A stretch of 64,000 nucleotides of DNA from Glandiceps talaboti (taxonomy: Eukaryota > Hemichordata > Enteropneusta > Spengelidae). The position numbers and the translations under genes were made by a program. Below the pieces are notes generated by a model. The model did no database searches and was not told the DNA's origin. It saw only the letters and a program-made list of their open reading frames with translations. The stretch is from assembly GCF_964340395.1 (NCBI RefSeq), contig NC_135549.1, forward strand, positions 4,258,501-4,322,500. Direction: 5' to 3'. Shown here one piece after another: positions 1 through 13,960 of this stretch; within the stretch, counting starts at the first letter, position 1, and each line of letters begins with the position of its first letter.

Positions 1-3000
1 ATATAATACAAGTTTCCATCAAGAGTTTACGGGATATCCTTTTTTATACATTATTCACAAAACCTAAAATATGTGCTGTTTCCTGGGGGTATTATCTTTC
101 CTTCCCACTGAAGGAAAATTATGTGCTCATAGAGAGTGTACCATAGTCTAGAAACTATGTGTGGACTCATTTCCTATGATCTCTCTCTCCACTGTATAGT
201 CAAATGGCATTCTCTAACACAGCATTCTGTTCTAACCACCGACAGGTAGTTTAGTTAATGCTATTGGAGTGTTGATATAAACATGATGTTATCATATTCT
301 AATGTGACTTACATGTACTTATTAAAGACTGGGTTTGTAATAAACTGAACGAAGTAACCAATTACAACCACCTGTCAGTATATGATAGATCAATACTGAC
401 AAGCGCTATTCATCTTTTCCCCAGTAGGCGCTTTAGCTACATTTCGGTAGAATTTGTCCATTTGACTATACATAGAGAGAGAGAGGTCACAGAAAATGAG
501 CCCACACGTGTAGTTTGTAGACTATTAAAGAGCAGCATGGATTGCAGGCTGCCATCCACATGCCCCATTAACTTTAATTCAGTCAGTGTAGAGAGTTTCT
601 TGAACACCAAGACAAGTATCTTGGCTATAATCCAGTGGTGAGGGGATTTTTGGCTCTAGGCCTTTCCCCACCTACCATGCATGGAATTTTGCTAGCGGCC
701 GTTTACTTTAATGAATGTATGGCCAGTACGGAGGTGAAAATTATTTTGCTTTTAAATTTTTCCCACTGTGAGCCACAGAGGTAGGAGAAAATCCCCACAT
801 GACACTGGTTTTAGGCTACTGGGCTATATAGCTTCATTAGATAGTAGGAACAGGACAAGTCTTGGGTAACCAGACAGCTTTTGTAACCATATTAACATGT
901 AAAATTTGTAGGATATTGCACGAAAATTCCTTTCAAAGTTACCATAGACATAGTCCCTCTATCTATGATAGAGAGATGTGCCATAGATAACAATAAACAA
1001 TGTTACTGCAGATATGAGTGAAGCTAAAAAAATAAAAAATTAGAAAATAAAACTTTCTTCCTATCTCATTATCATACTGATTTTCTCCAGTCAATTTTGA
1101 AGTAAAAGATTAAAGTCTGCCATACATAATTAATGGGAATTTAGATTTGTTGACTCTGATTTTTAAGTAAGACATACTACGTACACTGTAACCTATCTAA
1201 ACAGTGCTACAAATGTGGTGATGGATGCTGTCTATTCCTATAAATAGTCTGCTAATAATAGAACTATGCTCCATGAATTAGCTAAGAGATCTATTTCAAG
1301 TTGACACCAGAAAATATTTTTGGCATTAGATCCAGCTGGGATCATAATTACCAAGTTGTTATACTTTGCAAGTTTGAGTTCAGTCTTCTACGATAACCCA
1401 AGGTTGTTTTATGAAGTGACTCCCACGTTAACTTGAAGAACTGTTTTAGTTATATCTACCACTGAATGGTTCAGTTACTGTGGATATTTCAAACGGTTAT
1501 ACTGTACAAATTATCTGATGTTATCTCTTACTCTGACTAGGCTAGCTTGAGGGATATTTATGAGTCTGCCCCACTACAAAGTAACCATGCACAACAAAGA
1601 TAAGATAATTCATTTGATCTGAGTCTGAAGTTCTGCACTCTAGTCATTTTACACTGGGGACTCTGGTAAGTCAGTTACATTTACTATTCTCATCCTGTAG
1701 TTCTTTTTCCATCTCTGACATTTTAACTTCTCTGCTTTAATTGTTTTGGCAAGAACTGAACAATTACACAGTCTATTTGCTTTATCCCTGGCCCAGTCGT
1801 ATGTAATTCCTTTCAAGTTTTTAATTGATTCCTATCCCTAATTTATTTACTGTATATGAAGTGCAAAGTGACTTTAGCTATTTATATACCTTTATTCTTC
1901 CTAATTATTTACTGTATATGTATAGAGGGCAAATTGGCCTGCCCTTTTATGATTTTGTTAATTCCTAAATTAAGTATACATATATACCTTAGTGCAAAGT
2001 TGACTATCCCATCTCATGTAAACCCTAATTTTCAGTATCTGCAACAGAATTTTACCACCTAGGTTTGTCATAAAAATAATGACTATTTGATTGCTTGGTT
2101 GACACTATAACTTCCGCTCCATGCACTACACATTTTACTATACACATGTAGGTGTGCATGAGCATAAGTCAACCATCTTGTTTTATTTTGACTTTCTATC
2201 ATTATAGGTAAAATGTCATTGCAGGTACGGAGAATTGTGCGAAATTATTGTATTTAATTACCAGTAGTTATTGAGAATAAAATTTAGATAAACAAGCATC
2301 TGACTACTAATGAACTAACATGAATTTTCTCTACTGCATTCCTGGGAGTTAAAGCTGACAGAAAACAAGACACACATTTACATAGTTTGTATTGCTTCAT
2401 TACATTTACGATTAACTTGGTTTTGATTTAGTGAATGTCCCATGATAGGCTTAACGCTTTATTCTGCAATTGCATTTGCTTGTTTAGTTCATTTTCTTAA
2501 TGGTCTGACCCTAATTTATGATTTAGTTTTTCATTCTGTTCACTTTAAGTGTGTATTTGTTCAAAAGAGTTATGCCAGTTGTTCTAAGACATCTACTTAA
2601 GCAGTCTATATAGGCAAGATTAAGTACCTCTCTTACAGCATTGTTCTATTAACAAAATGTATACAGTATCAAATGGTATATGGAATGACACTGCCAAGTC
2701 ACGCAATCATATCATACCATGCCATAGCTAGACTAGACTATTTGTACTTTGGATATCACCATTAAAAACTTGCCTTTATCATTCATGTATTAGTTTAGTA
2801 AGGTTTTATTTCCAATGTGTATTTAGTAAGTCATTTCTTGATATTAATATTTACTTTATAACTAATTCATGTAGTTATTGTAGTCTTTCCTTTTGGTCAT
2901 TTTTGTACCATGGCATAAAAATTATCTGCTTTTCCTAAAAGTTCTCTTAATACTTAAAAAACATGATGTGGAGGCACATTCAAATATAATTTATGTCATA

Positions 3001-6000
3001 AGTAAAGGTCAGAGTTCAAATATTGTTGCCACTATATTAAAGTCAAACAGAGTTCAACTGCTGTACCTGCAATAGTACTTATTGCATAAAATAACCTTTT
3101 CACTTTGAGTAAACCTTTACCTACATTTGAATATTGAGAATTTTCCTAAATAGATATCCTAATTTGTCTCTGTTCATAACATAATTCCATGTTTTGTGCA
3201 ATTTTGGAGTCATAGTATTTAATTCATACTTCACAGCATGATATCAGTGATTTGTCTATATATAACTGATATGTAATAACAGTAGTGTAGCAAATCATAA
3301 TGTACTTCACTTTTCACTAGTTTAAGAACTTTCTGTTTGCATTAGAGTTATAGAGTCATGTACAATGCATAATCAGCAGTATCATTATGGATTCATTTTA
3401 CTTCAATCTTGACAGTTTTAACATAATATTGTCAAATACATTCACAACTCCATAAATGTAATTAAATACCTATTAATCCTATATAGCCACCATACATACC
3501 TTGATAATACAGGATGACTCTATAGGGTACCTATGCAACTATGTTTTTTGACCACCTTTCCTATTTGGCAATCCTATTGTGTGTTAGAACGACTCAGTAC
3601 TTTGTGAGTCAAACTTGATTCAGTGACAAAATGACTGTAGAGATATTTTGTAAGTGTTGTGTATGTATAATTAAATTGATACTTACCTGTAAACATAAAG
3701 TCACATGTACATTGTATTAAAGGCAGTAAACACACATGGTTCGTGTGAGTGAAAACCATGTTTGTACAAAGAACTCTGATAACCTGTTAATGCTTCATGT
3801 AGAATATATTATTGCAAAATACAGACTGAAGCTTCTCATATACGCAATGTAGGATAGTAGGTAATAGATAAGATACTGAAGAATGTTAATTACTAAAAAA
3901 TAGCACAAAATTATAAATTTAGAATTTAACCTTTTGATGACCCATGCAATCATTTGATCCACAGAATCCAGAGAATTGAACTCACAACAACACTTCCTGT
4001 CATCATTATAAAATCTACTACTGTACATGTACATTGTATGTATCAATGTACAAAGCTGTGGTAATTAAATGTATTTATACAGGTATATCACCTATCACCT
4101 ATCTCTGTAGGTACGGTATATTAAAACAGACATGTAAGTAGACATGTACATCTAATCATATGTTTGTAACTGTGAATTGAATTAGGTGTCAATAATTGAC
4201 TACTTGGCCAATACAATTATTATAGTATACCTTTAGAAGAAATTAAACTATCACATGATGATACTAGATTTTTTGAAAGTCAACGCTACCGGTAGGTGTC
4301 TACATGTGATGTTAAATTGCTATGGTTGGGTAATGCCAGTAACAGACAGGGTGAAAAAGGTAAAACTCACATAGAATCTATCATAATTTTGGTGGGGAAC
4401 CTTGGTAGAATGATATGGGAACCCCAGTAGATTTTACCTACTTTATACTGACATGTATGTACAAAATCGGGAGGGGGGAGGGGGGAAGGGGATTGAGGAA
4501 GCTAAACAAACACTCAGTCAGCTATTTTTCATCAAATTGAAAAATGGTATTTTTGTTTATGCTTTTATTTTTGTAGAAATGAATGATAATAATTAGATTA
4601 TGATATCTGATACCTAGTTGAGGTATATAGATTCTGATCAAATAAAGAATGACTGAAAATCTCACTCAGTGTATAGAAAGGTAAATATAAAAATATAGAT
4701 ATGTAGACTTTAAATTGTAACAAGTATGAATGAAACCAGACAGATAATTACAAATACTGATATCTGTAACACTAACTATTGATTGTCTGTAAAAGTTCAT
4801 CAATACAGACTGATAAAAGAACAATAGATCATTGTTTAATGCAGTTATCAGCTGTGTTCCTATCCGTTATCTGTTCCTATCTGTTAAAGTCCACAGTGTT
4901 CACATATAGACTACAACATAATGATATTGACATTGTTCTCAATACCAAGGAGAGCTACATGTAGGGCAGAAGAGCCAATGAAAACTTGAATGGCAATCTG
5001 ATAAAATATGAATAGATGGTCTGTATGTTTCCAGTATTTTTATCTTTATGCATTTGATAATGTTAAATTAGATGTTTACTGTTGCCCCTACATGTATCTG
5101 ATTGTCATCAATATCTAGTTCTGAATCTCAATCTGTGTTAACGATCTAGTGTCTCCTCATTGCTCTCAAAAAATGACTAGTAAGTTTTTATGGGGTTTTC
5201 TGTTCATGTGAAGCCTGAAAATGGTTTACACTGTATTGAATTCGACAGTTTGATTATATTGCAATCTGATTACAATCTGATGAAGGAATATGGCTTTATT
5301 CCTTTATTTACTTTTATTCCCTACATATTATTATTTGAGAAGGCAATCTCACCCAGAATTACACTTTAATCAAAAAATAAATAACAATATATGAATGAAA
5401 ATGAAACTAAGGGAATTGTGCAAAATTCTTATATCAGATTTTAATCAGATTGGATATACTACTGACTCCCAAATGAAAGTGATGTATCTAAAATACTAGT
5501 GAACAGAAATGGCTGGTGTGCAGTGATTATATGTCACTTTTCATCATGCCAGTGAGCTCAAGAGTCTTCTGTGTTTATGTTAATGTTGTACACCTACAAC
5601 ATATAAATAATTCCCTGATAAAAACATGAATCCATTCAGCACACAAAGTGACTCCCTATATCAGTGACATACAAATGCAAACAGTGCAGTCAATTCTGAC
5701 AGATGCTGATTTATCGGGCCAACATTATCAGATGTACATGTAGTCACCGAGTGTGTAACTTTGTACCTTTTCCATACAAATAACTTGAGTCAAGGAGTAG
5801 TGTCCTTTCGAAAAACGGAAAACTGTTTTGGAAAGAGCAAGAAAAAGTCAAACATTCCACCTGACAAGGAAGTGCTTATTAAACTTCAAGAGAAATGATC
5901 AACTGTTGAGACATCATCGTTGACAACCTTATCAAGCATACGGTACGTTACACAACAACAAGGACAACTCACTTTAATACACCAATGATATGTCTGTGAA

Positions 6001-6250
6001 AGATGCTATGAAAGGATGACATCGATTCCAGTGTGTGAGATTCAATCTGCGCAAGGTTGAAGTGGCTGGTTTAGATAGAGGACACAGTAACCACCCAAAT
6101 AATTTGCAATCAAATATACCCAAAGGCACAGTGAAAATAAAGATGGTAAATGTAAAGCAACCAGTTCCTGTTTATAACAACATTTGCTAGTCGGAATAGT
6201 AAAAAAAATGTCACAGTCTATCTTTCCCAGAGCTTTTAAAGTGGATATAT
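1..6250. other. Non-coding upstream DNA, no gene seen
   Basis: AT-rich unique-looking DNA. Open frames are all under 90 codons, with no splice-bounded homology that I recognise on either strand. It has a G-rich tract near 4470-4490 and no rRNA or tRNA. It may be intergenic or part of a 5' intron of CPED1. Confidence 0.6.
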
Positions 6251-6559
6251 GGATGAGGATTTAGGGATTTTTGATTTATAAAATGATTTTATCATGGCCT
6301 TCTACTTGAAAAATCAATGTGAAACAACATATTAGCCAAGTCCTTTTTTGTAACTCAATACATTGTAAAATATTAATAAATGTATAAAACCCTTGTTATT
6401 GTATTATACAATAACAAACTTTTGACACATTGTTTTAGTATTTTGCAATGCATTGAGTTACAAACATGGACTTTGGTCAATGATATTGTTTTAGGTAGGA
6501 GGCCATGATGAAATTGTCTTATAAATTAAAAATCAAAAATAAATACCCAATCCTCATCC
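6251..6559. mobile_element. Palindromic MITE-like element
   Basis: Long imperfect inverted repeat of about 309 bp. The left arm starts GGATGAGG and the right arm ends CCTCATCC. Shared inner words include TTTGTAACTCAAT (left) against ATTGAGTTACAAA (right), and ATCATGGCCT against AGGCCATGATG. Arms are about 140 bp with an AT-rich centre around 6400. No coding capacity. The flanks (ATATAT / ATATGATATAT) do not give a clear target duplication. Confidence 0.75.
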
Positions 6560-6827
6560 ATATGATATATGATTGTTACATTGACTGAAGTAATTTGAAA
6601 TGAAATGTTAATAAATTCACATTTTATATTAAATTCTATTAAAGCCTGCAACATCTGAATGACATTGCTGGTGACTTGATGACATGATAGTTGTATGGAG
6701 GAGTGAGGGTCATAACCTGTATTCAGGCATACATGTAGCATATCCAACTGTAAATCATGATTGATGATGGTCATGTTACTCAATGATATGATATTTTGTA
6801 AGCATTTATTATTTAATACATCAACCT

Positions 6828-7309
6828 ACTGAATGTCCAGACATAGCAACATTTGATTGGTGTGTGGCTGCCGTATGACTTTGTAGATGATGTCACCCAA
6901 TGTCCAGACATAGCAACATTTGATTGGTGTGTGGCTGCCGTATGACTTTGTAGATGATGTTACCCAATGTCCAGACATAGCAACATTTGATTGGTGTGTG
7001 GCTGCTGCATGACTTTGTAGATGATGTTACCCAATGTCCAGACATAGCAACATTTGATTGGTGTGTGGCTGCCGTATGACTTTGTAGATGATGTCACCCA
7101 ATGTCCAGACATAGCAACATTTGATTGGTGTGTGGCTGCCGTATGACTTTGTACATGATGTTACCCAATGTCCAGACATAGCAACATTTGATTGGTGTGT
7201 GGCTGCCGTATGACTTTGTAGATGTTGTCACCCAATGTCCAGACATAGCATTATTTGATTGATGTAAATGGCATGACTTTGTAGATGTTGTCAACCTATG
7301 GCCAGACAT
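6828..7309. repeat. 67-bp tandem repeat, about 7 copies
   Basis: The word TGTCCAGACATAG recurs at 6834, 6901, 6968, 7035, 7102, 7169 and 7236, exactly every 67 bp. A diverged eighth unit at about 7303 is cut by the palindromic element at 7310. The units differ by a few substitutions. Open frames over it are repeat artefacts. Confidence 0.95.
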
Positions 7310-7523
7310 CAATCTGATTAAAATTTGATGTGGTGAAAGCGTCTAAATGCTTTATTTACCTCTATTTCCATCGTTTTGTGACGTTTGTTTTCGTACCGAG
7401 TGATCGCCGCCTTCCTAATGAAGGCGACGATCACTTGGTACAAAAACAAACGTCACAAAACAATGGAAATAAAGGTAAATAAAGCATTTAGATGCTTTCA
7501 CCACATCAAATTTAATCAGATTG
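7310..7523. mobile_element. Mutator-like foldback MITE with 9-bp target duplication
   Basis: Near-perfect hairpin of 214 bp: left arm 7310-7414, 5-base loop, right arm 7420-7523. The ends are CAATCTGATT / AATCAGATTG. GCCAGACAT occurs immediately before (7301-7309) and after (7524-7532), a perfect 9-bp direct repeat. The arms differ by one indel and six transitions. Long terminal inverted repeats with a 9-bp duplication are the hallmark of Mutator-like elements, so the superfamily is inferred from structure only. It carries no transposase. Confidence 0.85.
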
Positions 7524-7824
7524 GCCAGACATATGATAGCTTTGAAACATCTTATTTATCTTCAAGACTTGAAGATATGATGGCTTACATTTGCATGAGG
7601 GATGATAATGAGGACATGACTTACTTCATGACACAATGGCTTTGAACATCCTCTGGTGTTCAGAAATAACCATCTGATCAATGTTAGTGATTTTGACATG
7701 ATGACACTGTATATTTTGTAAAGTGCCATCATGTCAACCGAGATATGTTATATACACTCCGGGTTAGCTTATTTATCTGCATGTCAACCTATATGCTCAG
7801 ACATATTAAAACCATCTATATAGG

Positions 7825-7927
7825 TTCGAAACACTTGATTGATGTTGGTGATGTGGGTTTGAAACACCTGATTGATGTTGGTGATATGGGTTTGAAACAC
7901 TTGATTGATGTTGGTGAGGTGGGTTGA
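7825..7927. repeat. 33-bp tandem repeat, about 3 copies
   Basis: Units containing GAAACACTTGATTGATGTTG with small differences (CTTGATT/CCTGATT), period about 33 bp. No coding role seen. Confidence 0.85.
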
Positions 7928-8514
7928 TGACACATTGACTTTAATCTGTAGAGCATAAGTCAACCTTTAGTACTTGCCTGGTCATTAGAGGAATGATAAT
8001 GTTTATGTGATTAAATCTAAATACCATAAATACAATAAATCATGTCTGACTTAAAACAATTGTGATGTGGTTTACTGGCCAGTATTCCAGGCACTTTCCA
8101 AGGTGGCTTTCTAGTTCGCAATGGTCATTTGCCAAGTAATGAGGCTGATTAGTGTGAAAAGGTAAGAAAACATACCAGTTAGCAGTTAATCCTCTTATGA
8201 ATGATTTTACATGATTTTTACGGACTTTCACCACTTGGATTGCATGCAAGCACTGTCCATTTATCAGCTCACTACTAATATTAACAAGTTCCTATTTAAT
8301 CCGAAAAATCTGAAGAAAGGCCAGTTTCACAAATGACAATCATAAAGTGATTTGTTTCTTAGCTAAGTAGTGGCATAATATCATGATTTTGATAACAACT
8401 AATTGTTTAGCTTTACATGATGAAACGAAGAGGGATAATTGACATGGAGAGGTTTATTGAAGTGCCAACATGTTCTTTTATTTCCATCTGAACACATGGA
8501 GGTTATTCTGACAT

Positions 8515-8743
8515 CTCTCATGAATATTCATTGTTCAACCATGAATAATAATTTCTGCAGACTCCCATGAGGCAATGCGGCCCATAGTAAAGAAACCCTA
8601 TAAAGGCACAAGATCAACTTGATGTTTCTCTGAAATCACAAGTATACCCCCGTACTTGAAGGTGATAAAAAATCATGAAATGACTCTCCAGAACCAATAG
8701 TGTATGGAAATGTATCTATTTCGTGGAGTGGCAGCCCCTTTAT
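8515..8743. mobile_element. TTAA-type MITE, partial copy, interrupted by hAT element
   Basis: Matches the right half of the palindromic elements at 13961-14426 and 27280-27617: shared words ATTCATTGTTCAACCA, GCACAAGATCAACTTGATGT and CTCTCCAGAACC, and the end word CCCCTTTA. The left arm is missing. Its terminal CCCTTTAT is the target duplication of the hAT-type element that begins at 8744, so the MITE is older than that insertion. Confidence 0.8.
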
Positions 8744-10723
8744 CAGAGGAGGCTGGAAGGGGTGCAGAGCATGATGGGTAAAAATAACTGCGAAAGCTCA
8801 TTACGCAGTGAGCCTCCATTGTGTACGCTTGTGAACGTACGTTTACAATGGTGGCTGGCTCAGTGGTCACCAGCCATACGCGTAGTTTGGGGCATCAACT
8901 CGCCGTAACTTTCACAATAATTCATCATATTGGATACTATAAAAGCGAACATTTCGACTGATATTTCTCCCTCCGTGCTAGTAGAATCGATTTTGGAATT
9001 ATTGATAGGAATACTGTGATTTTTCGTGGAGAATACTTGACCCCGCCGAGGTCGTAATGGCGTAAATTTCGGTCCGGTTTTTCGCCCGTTTGTAGTTTCG
9101 CCCAAAATTTACAAAATTTTGCAAAAGAGATGGATTCTTGTGTACTTTTAAATGGCTATAGTTAGAAATAGACAAGGTCTACTCAAGATTTGCGGTAGAA
9201 AGTGGGTGATCCGCCCCGGAATCGAAGGTGACCTCCATTGACAAGTGATGTGACGTGACAATGCAAACAGGCGAGTTTCTCACAACTTGCTACTACTGTA
9301 ATTTAAATCACCGTGCACACCCAATTTCATCATTGACCCTACACGAAAGGGTATATGATTTCGCACATGTTTGAGATATTTTCAAGTAACATGTAACTTG
9401 CAAATACGATATCACCCTGCAATCGGGTGTAATAGTGACACCAGAATGAAGGCAACTCGGGTAAGCAGGTCGTATTTTTGAGTGCAGTGTCCCAAGTACA
9501 GCTCCTCAACTTTATTCAGTCTAGCTGACTAAAACGTTAGATGTCTACCTTCCAAAATACAAACATTTGCTCAAAAAAAATTAAATAAATAAATACAACT
9601 ACAACAAGACTTCGGCCTTTGTATTATAAAGTTATATATTGCCACACATTGTGCGAGTCTCTCAGTTTCGCATATTTTAATCCGACATGGTTTTGCTCGT
9701 CTGGCAACATACATGTAGCAAAATGTGCTCAGGCTACGCAAATTGTGGTAATGTATGATGAGTATTTTTGATCATATAAGCATTGCGAAATATTATATAA
9801 CTAGCAAGGTAGATGTTGTTGTACATCAATTTTTTTAACAATTAGTTTGTAAGATGTAAGCTAAATTATTTCTTTAGCTATCATCAGGGGGTAGGAAAGG
9901 GGTTTGCGTTAAATTACATTCAGGTCTTTTTCTCACAAGCAAGACACATTTATAGAAGTCAACACAGAGATGGTTTAATACGAGACAAAATGTAACATGA
10001 AGAACAGAAGAAAGTCCAGATTTGGCACAGCAAATCGACTAGCGATAGCGACGAATCTGAAAATAAACAGAAAAATGTCTTGATAAGAGTGAAAAGGACA
10101 AAATTTTAAGGATACAAGAGGAAATGCTGACAATTGGATTAGTGTTACGTGTAACGATCAATGCACGACACGAGAGTGTCAATAAACACGTCCGGCCAGC
10201 AAGTGTAGGACAGCCGTCAATGGCCAAGCCACTTTGCGTGTTATTATATGCACGCACAATGGGTCGCCATCTTGAAAACATCGAAATTCAACAAAAAGTA
10301 GTGACAATTTACGCACATTATAAATTGGGGTATTGGGAAGATCCCTGCAGAACCATGAAATTCATGACGGTAATTAATAGAAAAGTGACAAAAGCATACA
10401 TAGAAACATAATTTTGTGTAAAAACGACCGAGGTGAAAACCCCGGAAATGTAGATATCGATAACATTGACTTGTCGAGTACCAAAGTTTGTGTTCGTTTT
10501 AGATACACTAAACATACTGAAAACACGATTTCCATGTTGCATGACACTTGTAATGGTCATTTTAAAAAATAGTGATAGTTTGAACGAAAGACTAATGACG
10601 CAAATGGTAATAAAACGGTAATAAAAGCATCGGGTACTCACCGAGGTCATTAGCGTCAGATCGTATGCTCTATCGCGAAACGGTCACATGGGTGTCACGT
10701 GAGACCCCTTCCAGCCTCCTCTG
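8744..10723. mobile_element. Non-autonomous hAT-type DNA transposon, 1980 bp
   Basis: Terminal inverted repeats CAGAGGAGGCTGGAAGGGGT (8744-8763) and its exact reverse complement (10704-10723) are flanked by a perfect 8-bp direct repeat CCCTTTAT (8736-8743 and 10724-10731). A CAGRG-type end plus an 8-bp duplication is the hAT signature. The interior is clearly richer in CpG than the surrounding DNA. It contains no frame over about 110 codons and no transposase similarity that I can see, so it is a deletion derivative or MITE-like element moved in trans. An overlap with regulatory function (CpG-rich, upstream of CPED1) cannot be excluded. Confidence 0.9.
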
Positions 10724-10731
10724 CCCTTTAT

Positions 10732-13700
10732 AATCAGTCACAGAGTTCGCCCAATATTATAAATAAGTTAATGTTTATGGGGACAGTGCGTAATATGATC
10801 CAAATGGTACATTTGTCAGATCAGGATCCTTCAATCATTTGCATGAACAACTTTTGGTTCATGATTTCTCATTGAGATCTTCACAGTAAAACCCAATGGA
10901 TAGCTTCTCACTGGACTATTACACTTGGTATCTAAGCTGTGATTCTGTTTGCCATAATTGGCCTATGCTGTTAGTCTGGATGACCAGCCTGTGTGAGTGA
11001 AGGTATAAATCATAACGATACTGTATAGGAACTACATGTAGACTACTATGCTGTATGCTATAATGACTTTTGCAATGATTTGACTTGCATTGGGTGTACG
11101 TATGACATGACTTACTGTACCAGGGTAATAGCTTATACATGTGGTGATCACTATGACTAGACATGTACATGTATGAATAATGTATACAACTTCTTCATAG
11201 TGTTATAACTATAGTGTGCGTGGGAAGTTCCCATTACTTGAAACATCTTTATTTGAATGGTGCAAGTAGAACTGAGGCATATGTGTGGTGTTTGCCACAG
11301 CTTTACTTGACTTTTATCCACATAATCCACTGTTATCTCAGATGTTACAGGAACATGTATGCAGGGCAACCCTCTTGACTAAGTATTTGCTAAGGACAAT
11401 TTACTCTGGCAATGGCAATGTATGATTTCTCCAGCTGAGTTTGAAGAGAAGTGAAGAAGACACTTTCTACTTAATGTAAACATGTTGTAAAGTAGTAGGT
11501 CTGGAATGGCAATTGAGGCAGAAATGGAATAACAATTAAAATAATTGGGAATCCAGCAGTTAGTGAGTTGTACACAAGATGACTGCTTCCTAACCCTAGA
11601 GGATTATATCCATTATGACGTGGAATGTGCAGTCAATCCAGGAATAGCTTACTTTGAAATTCCATACACACAGTTCAGTCAGTAGTATATGGTATCCATT
11701 GCCTACAGCATGTCTGTGTGTCTATTCTTGTATTAGGTACATGTACAGTCCAAAAATGTTTGAACTTGCAAAACATCAACTATCTTATTGGATACATATA
11801 TTTAGATCTCCATGATTTTGAAATAAATTTGATCAAGAGTATATGGACAGTGGAAAATAACCATATTTAGTTTGCTAACGTTTTTAAAACATCTGTAACA
11901 TGTTAAAATTAATGGTTTGTTTACTTTTAAATGCTGAAGAGTAACATACATGTGTACAAAATGTATGTCTGATGAGTGCAGTTTACTCGTAATATTTACT
12001 GTTTTTGTGCAGGCTCTAAGCAAAATGATCACTTGCTGTGCACAGTTCATTTGCAGACAAAATTGATATTGAAAGTCATAAATTAGAATGAAACAGTTGT
12101 AAAATGTTTTAAGTGCTGCTAGTTATCTGGTGCATACTGTGAACTAACTCATTTAGTACCTAGAATGTCACTTAATGTTTGACTGCTCAACTGTAGGGTT
12201 TACTCCTCTTGTTTATTTCAAACAAAAGGTGCACATCAACCGAAAACATATTTGACATATGCAGATTTCCTGCCTTACACTTTATAGATGTATATATACT
12301 CTTTGCTCGGAAAACACTATCTATTGGAGTAAAAAATTAAATTATACAAAATTTATGCTCAACTGTTACCCCGGTAAAGTCATACATTTTATTGTGCAAA
12401 TTAACTTACAGTTAAATAACCATCTATAAATTATGCTTATGGTATGTATGACAGACATTTATTTGCTAGTTTTAATGTAATACGTCATAAGGTGATGAAC
12501 AGGTTAAAAGTCTGAAATGCAGACCTTTGATCAGGTTACATTCAGCCTCTCTGAAACACAGTGAAAGGAGAACTACATGTACATGTAGTCTGAAATGCAG
12601 ACCTTTGCTCAGGTCACATTCAACCTCTTTCTAGCTCTGAAAAGTGAAATAGTAGTACCAGATATGGTGATGTGAATCTTATATCATGTGAAGTGATACT
12701 AACAGCTGCAATACACATGGTTTTAGTTTATAGAAATAAAAGGACTTTTCTATGTATAACTTCACAGTTTCAATCTCAAGCTCACACCATGCATACACAG
12801 TCGGTGTATCACCAGTAGTTCATCTGACATCAAAAAACAGGTTTGTTCAAGTGAGAATGAATGTTCATGGACTGTGGGTTCATACTTAGTAATGAGATTT
12901 CTACTCACACAGTCAAAATATTTCTTGGAAGTGAATCCCAAATTCATGTAGTTTAACAACTTTACAATAGATATATCTACAATACTCTTTTCCCATTCTA
13001 GCTTCTTCAGTGAGATAAAATTTAAATTTTGTCAGTAACAATCCAATGAAAATTAAGGTTATAGTCATCAATATTTATTATAAGCCACAATATGACATGT
13101 ATTTATATATTGAGCAATTCAGTCAGTATTGGTTACATGGACATTAAATTACAAGTCTGTAGGTCAGGCTACATTTCAATGACTTCTTGCTTTTATGTCT
13201 TTACTGATGAAATTTGATGTCTCTTTTATCAACAATTCCATAAAAATTCTTCATACATGAACAATTTATTTGTCAATATTGAAAGTGAGAGGCATGACAC
13301 CAGATGACATGTGTACATGTACTTACTCAGTTTATTGATATCCATAGGTTTGGTCTTCATTTTTACTCTGTATTACTCCTTGCACTTGTTTCTTCATTGA
13401 GATACAATTTCTACTTCTCATCAACAGTTCTGTGATAAAGACGTTATTGCCCAATATTTTCCTTGGTTCAGCCAGGGAAATTACGAGTGACTTAAGGGGT
13501 CTTGTCATTGTGAATCTAAGGTGAAAAGTGACATAAGCAAATGGTTATGGATATTTTCCAGCTGATGGAAGAAACATATTGTAGAATGGTATAAATATAC
13601 CTGTATCAACATTATTTATAAAAAATTGGGAAAATATTTCAATATTGAAAATGAACAGTATGATGTGACAGCAAAGCATACATGTTACAGTATAGCAGTT

Positions 13701-13960
13701 AGTTCATTTGTTACTGGACATCAAAGACCATGTCTGTAGGTTTTTGATCATACTTTGCTCTTCTCTGTTCATGGAGTTAAATTCATACTCAACAATGTAT
13801 TCTTTGATACTATTTCACGGTTTATGTCATTTTATTAAAAGTTCAAAATCGGTTGATCTTTATGGGAAGGGGGGGGGGGGGGGGTGTTTAGCTGTAGATA
13901 TATAAACTGCATTGGGTCAGGACCAGCAGTTTCCCATAAGGACCAGTAGCTTTTGCTACC
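10732..13960. other. Non-coding DNA, no gene seen
   Basis: AT-rich, no exon recognised. It contains a direct duplication of about 50 bp around GTCTGAAATGCAGACCTTTG at about 12510 and 12590, and a run of about 16 G near 13869-13885. Confidence 0.6.
12509..12645. repeat. Direct duplication, about 50 bp, two copies
   Basis: CTGAAATGCAGACCTTTG followed by a near-identical TCAGGT(T/C)ACATTCA and (A/G)CCTCT occurs at about 12511 and again at about 12591, spaced about 80 bp. Confidence 0.8.

Noticed and set aside
5263-5455. Possible second Mutator-like element with CAATCTGATT and AATCAGATTG ends
   Set aside because: The end words match those of 7310-7523, but I could not find matching inner arms or a flanking duplication.
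7385-7645. 86-codon open frame starting in the loop of the palindrome
   Set aside because: It spans the right arm of the foldback element and unrelated flank; no recognisable protein.
10124-10650. Two open frames of 95 and 110 codons on opposite strands
   Set aside because: They lie inside the hAT-type element, overlap each other, and show no transposase or other domain pattern.
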